A stretch of 64,000 nucleotides of DNA from Methylocystis sp. (GTDB lineage Bacteria; Pseudomonadota; Alphaproteobacteria; Rhizobiales; Beijerinckiaceae). The translations under genes and the position numbers were made by a program. Numbering within the stretch: the first letter of the stretch is position 1; each line of letters opens with the position of its first letter. The notes under the pieces were generated by a model. It saw only the letters and a program-made list of their open reading frames with translations, did no database searches and was not told the DNA's origin. Location: assembly GCA_022843405.1 (NCBI GenBank), contig JALHNQ010000008.1, positions 10,587-74,586 of the forward strand, read 5' to 3'. Positions 62,631-64,000 of this stretch are shown piece after piece.

Positions 62631-64000
62631 CTATTCCCAGTTCCAGGCGACCGGCTGGAACCAGCCGCCGAATTCCGGCCAGGCTTCATCGCCGGTATAG
62701 AAAATGCCCGGCACATTCTTGCCCGTGCCATATTCATACTTCGCCGAGAAGATGAAGGTCCGCTGCGGATAGGGGTGGAACAGCGCGAATTTGCAGTTGT
62801 TCACATTGTCGATGCCGGCGTCGAACGACCAACGGTCGCTGTATTTGTAATGCGCGTGCAGATCGACCATGAAGAAGCGATCCGACGAGCCGAAGATGCC
62901 ATGGACGAGATCGTTGTTGGCAAGCGTGCGCCAGATGCGATCCTGCCAGCGCATCGCCACCGTGTACGCCCAACTATCGTCCGGGCGATAGGTGACGCCG
63001 AAATCCCAGCGCCATTTCGGCACGCCCGGCGCGTTCTTGCCGGCGACCGACGTGGCCCAGGGAAACTCGAAACTCGTGCCGAACGGCGATGTCGCAGATG
63101 GCGCCGAAGGCTGCCAGCGGCTGAACGAGATCACACGTGAATTAACGAATGTCACGCTGCCGAACACTTGGAGGCCCTTGTAGTAGACGTTGTCCTTCTG
63201 CCAGGCGAGCTCCACGCCGGTGTTGCGGATGCGGTCGACGTTGATATTGGCGGTGGCCTGAAAGGCCGAGCCGGGAACGATCGTGAAGTTGCTGATGATC
63301 GCGTCGCGCGCTTCTTCGTCGAAAAGCGACAATCTCCCCCAGCTGTCGGGACCAAGACTGCGCTGAAAGACGATCTCCTTGGTCAGCGCGGACTCGGGAC
63401 GCAGATTGGGATTGGGATTGGTGACGAATCCCGTCGCGCCCGGCGTCGCGGTGAGATTGTAGAGCTCGCGCACGGTCGGAAAGCGATTGGCCATGCCGAC
63501 ATTGCTGGTGATCGTCCAGTACGGATCCGCCTCCCAACGCAGCGACGCCTTCGGCGAAACCCGCGTGGAATAGAGATTGGGTTGGAAGATCGGCAACATG
63601 GTCGCGACCGTCGCTGTGGAGCCGGTGGCGGCGGCGTTCAAACCGCCAAGGAGCTGATTATAACCGTCGGACGCCTGCCAATGTTCGCCGCGAACGCCGA
63701 GCGTCAGCTTCAAGTCTGGACGCAAGCGGATTGCGTCCTGCGCCCAGAGCGCCTGTGTGCGCGTCGTGCCGCTGCCGACCGACTGGACGACGCCATATGA
63801 CGACGCCATGCCCGCCCCCCAATTCGTCGTGAACCAGATCGGATTGTTGGAGTGGTATTGATCGCCGTGGATGCCGAAACTGATGTCGTGCATGCCTTCG
63901 GGGCCGTCGGGCCGATAAATTCCCTTCAGATCGAGAAGCGTCCAATAGGTGCCGGTGAAAATCGTGTCGCGTCCGGTGAGCGTATAGCCGCCGAAGGGAT
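62631..64000 (-). CDS. TonB-dependent receptor, C-terminal part (cut by window edge)
   Basis: About 456 residues of an outer-membrane receptor barrel; the frame stays open to the window edge, so the plug and signal peptide lie outside. Typical barrel segments are QDAIRLRPDLKLTLGVRGEHW, FPTVRELYNL, NPNLRPESALTKEIVFQRS and a late VDLHAHYKYSDRWSFDAGIDN. After the expected last strand (RTFIFSAKYEYG) there is a further Trp-rich tail of about 30 residues ending VAWNWE. The substrate is unknown. Confidence 0.9.
   Translation of the reverse strand, partial: PFGGYTLTGRDTIFTGTYWTLLDLKGIYRPDGPEGMHDISFGIHGDQYHSNNPIWFTTNWGAGMASSYGVVQSVGSGTTRTQALWAQDAIRLRPDLKLTLGVRGEHWQASDGYNQLLGGLNAAATGSTATVATMLPIFQPNLYSTRVSPKASLRWEADPYWTITSNVGMANRFPTVRELYNLTATPGATGFVTNPNPNLRPESALTKEIVFQRSLGPDSWGRLSLFDEEARDAIISNFTIVPGSAFQATANINVDRIRNTGVELAWQKDNVYYKGLQVFGSVTFVNSRVISFSRWQPSAPSATSPFGTSFEFPWATSVAGKNAPGVPKWRWDFGVTYRPDDSWAYTVAMRWQDRIWRTLANNDLVHGIFGSSDRFFMVDLHAHYKYSDRWSFDAGIDNVNNCKFALFHPYPQRTFIFSAKYEYGTGKNVPGIFYTGDEAWPEFGGWFQPVAWNWE

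Overview
The window is GC-rich DNA from an alphaproteobacterium, most likely of the order Hyphomicrobiales (Rhizobiales) and probably a serine-cycle methylotroph or type II methanotroph such as Methylocystis or Methylosinus. The clues are a divergent pair for the ethylmalonyl-CoA pathway (crotonyl-CoA carboxylase/reductase and ethylmalonyl-CoA mutase), a CcrM-type GANTC methyltransferase, a DUF1150 protein, homospermidine synthase, a split pntAA/pntAB/pntB transhydrogenase preceded by a tiny aa3-oxidase subunit IV, and an alphaproteobacterial-type GAAC-N7-GAAC LexA site. Genus is an inference; the sequence alone supports the class.

Layout. 272-1666: a Tat-exported multicopper oxidase. 1810-21222: one minus-strand catecholate siderophore operon read as TonB receptor, two small membrane proteins, a PepSY-reductase/enterobactin-esterase fusion, MbtH, a two-module NRPS, the EntS exporter, then EntC, EntE, EntB and EntA. 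21661-28234: hydrogenase maturation genes hypF, hypC, a short SIS-like remnant, hypD, hypE, hypA and hypB (transcription order), without structural hydrogenase genes. 28609-35771: housekeeping genes (fabH-like, rimO, nadD, proA, a methyltransferase), with toxin-antitoxin genes wedged between proA and nadD. 35813-42000: an OFA-type transporter, uppP, a hairpin repeat, ccrM, rnhB and an SplB-like radical SAM gene with an upstream SOS box. 42294-48100: homospermidine synthase, a small exported protein, ecm and ccr. 48121-50040: a DUF4396/multicopper-oxidase fusion. 50416-56037: sucD, sucA, sucB and DUF1150. 56370-58485: groESL with a CIRCE operator and a strong terminator. 58491-62508: a DUF892 ferritin-like protein, aa3 subunit IV and pntAA-pntAB-pntB. 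62631-64000: the C-terminal two thirds of another TonB-dependent receptor, cut by the window edge.

How the genes work together. The siderophore operon carries synthesis (EntCBAE plus NRPS and MbtH), export (EntS), outer-membrane uptake (TonB receptor) and iron release (PepSY-Fes fusion). It has no FepBCDG-type permease and no phosphopantetheinyl transferase. The NRPS has the layout C-A-T-C-A-T-TE. Its second adenylation domain has the exact EntF serine code (DVWHFSLVDK), while the first has an altered pocket (DVGNFIVVEK). The product is therefore expected to be a dihydroxybenzoyl-X-serine oligolactone with X unassigned. The reductase-esterase fusion is the most unusual object in the window: it joins the two known ways of freeing iron from a tricatecholate lactone in one polypeptide. 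The rest is mostly core metabolism, with remnants (a higB C-terminus, an outer-membrane protein C-terminus, a SIS-core-deleted protein) and several small genes.
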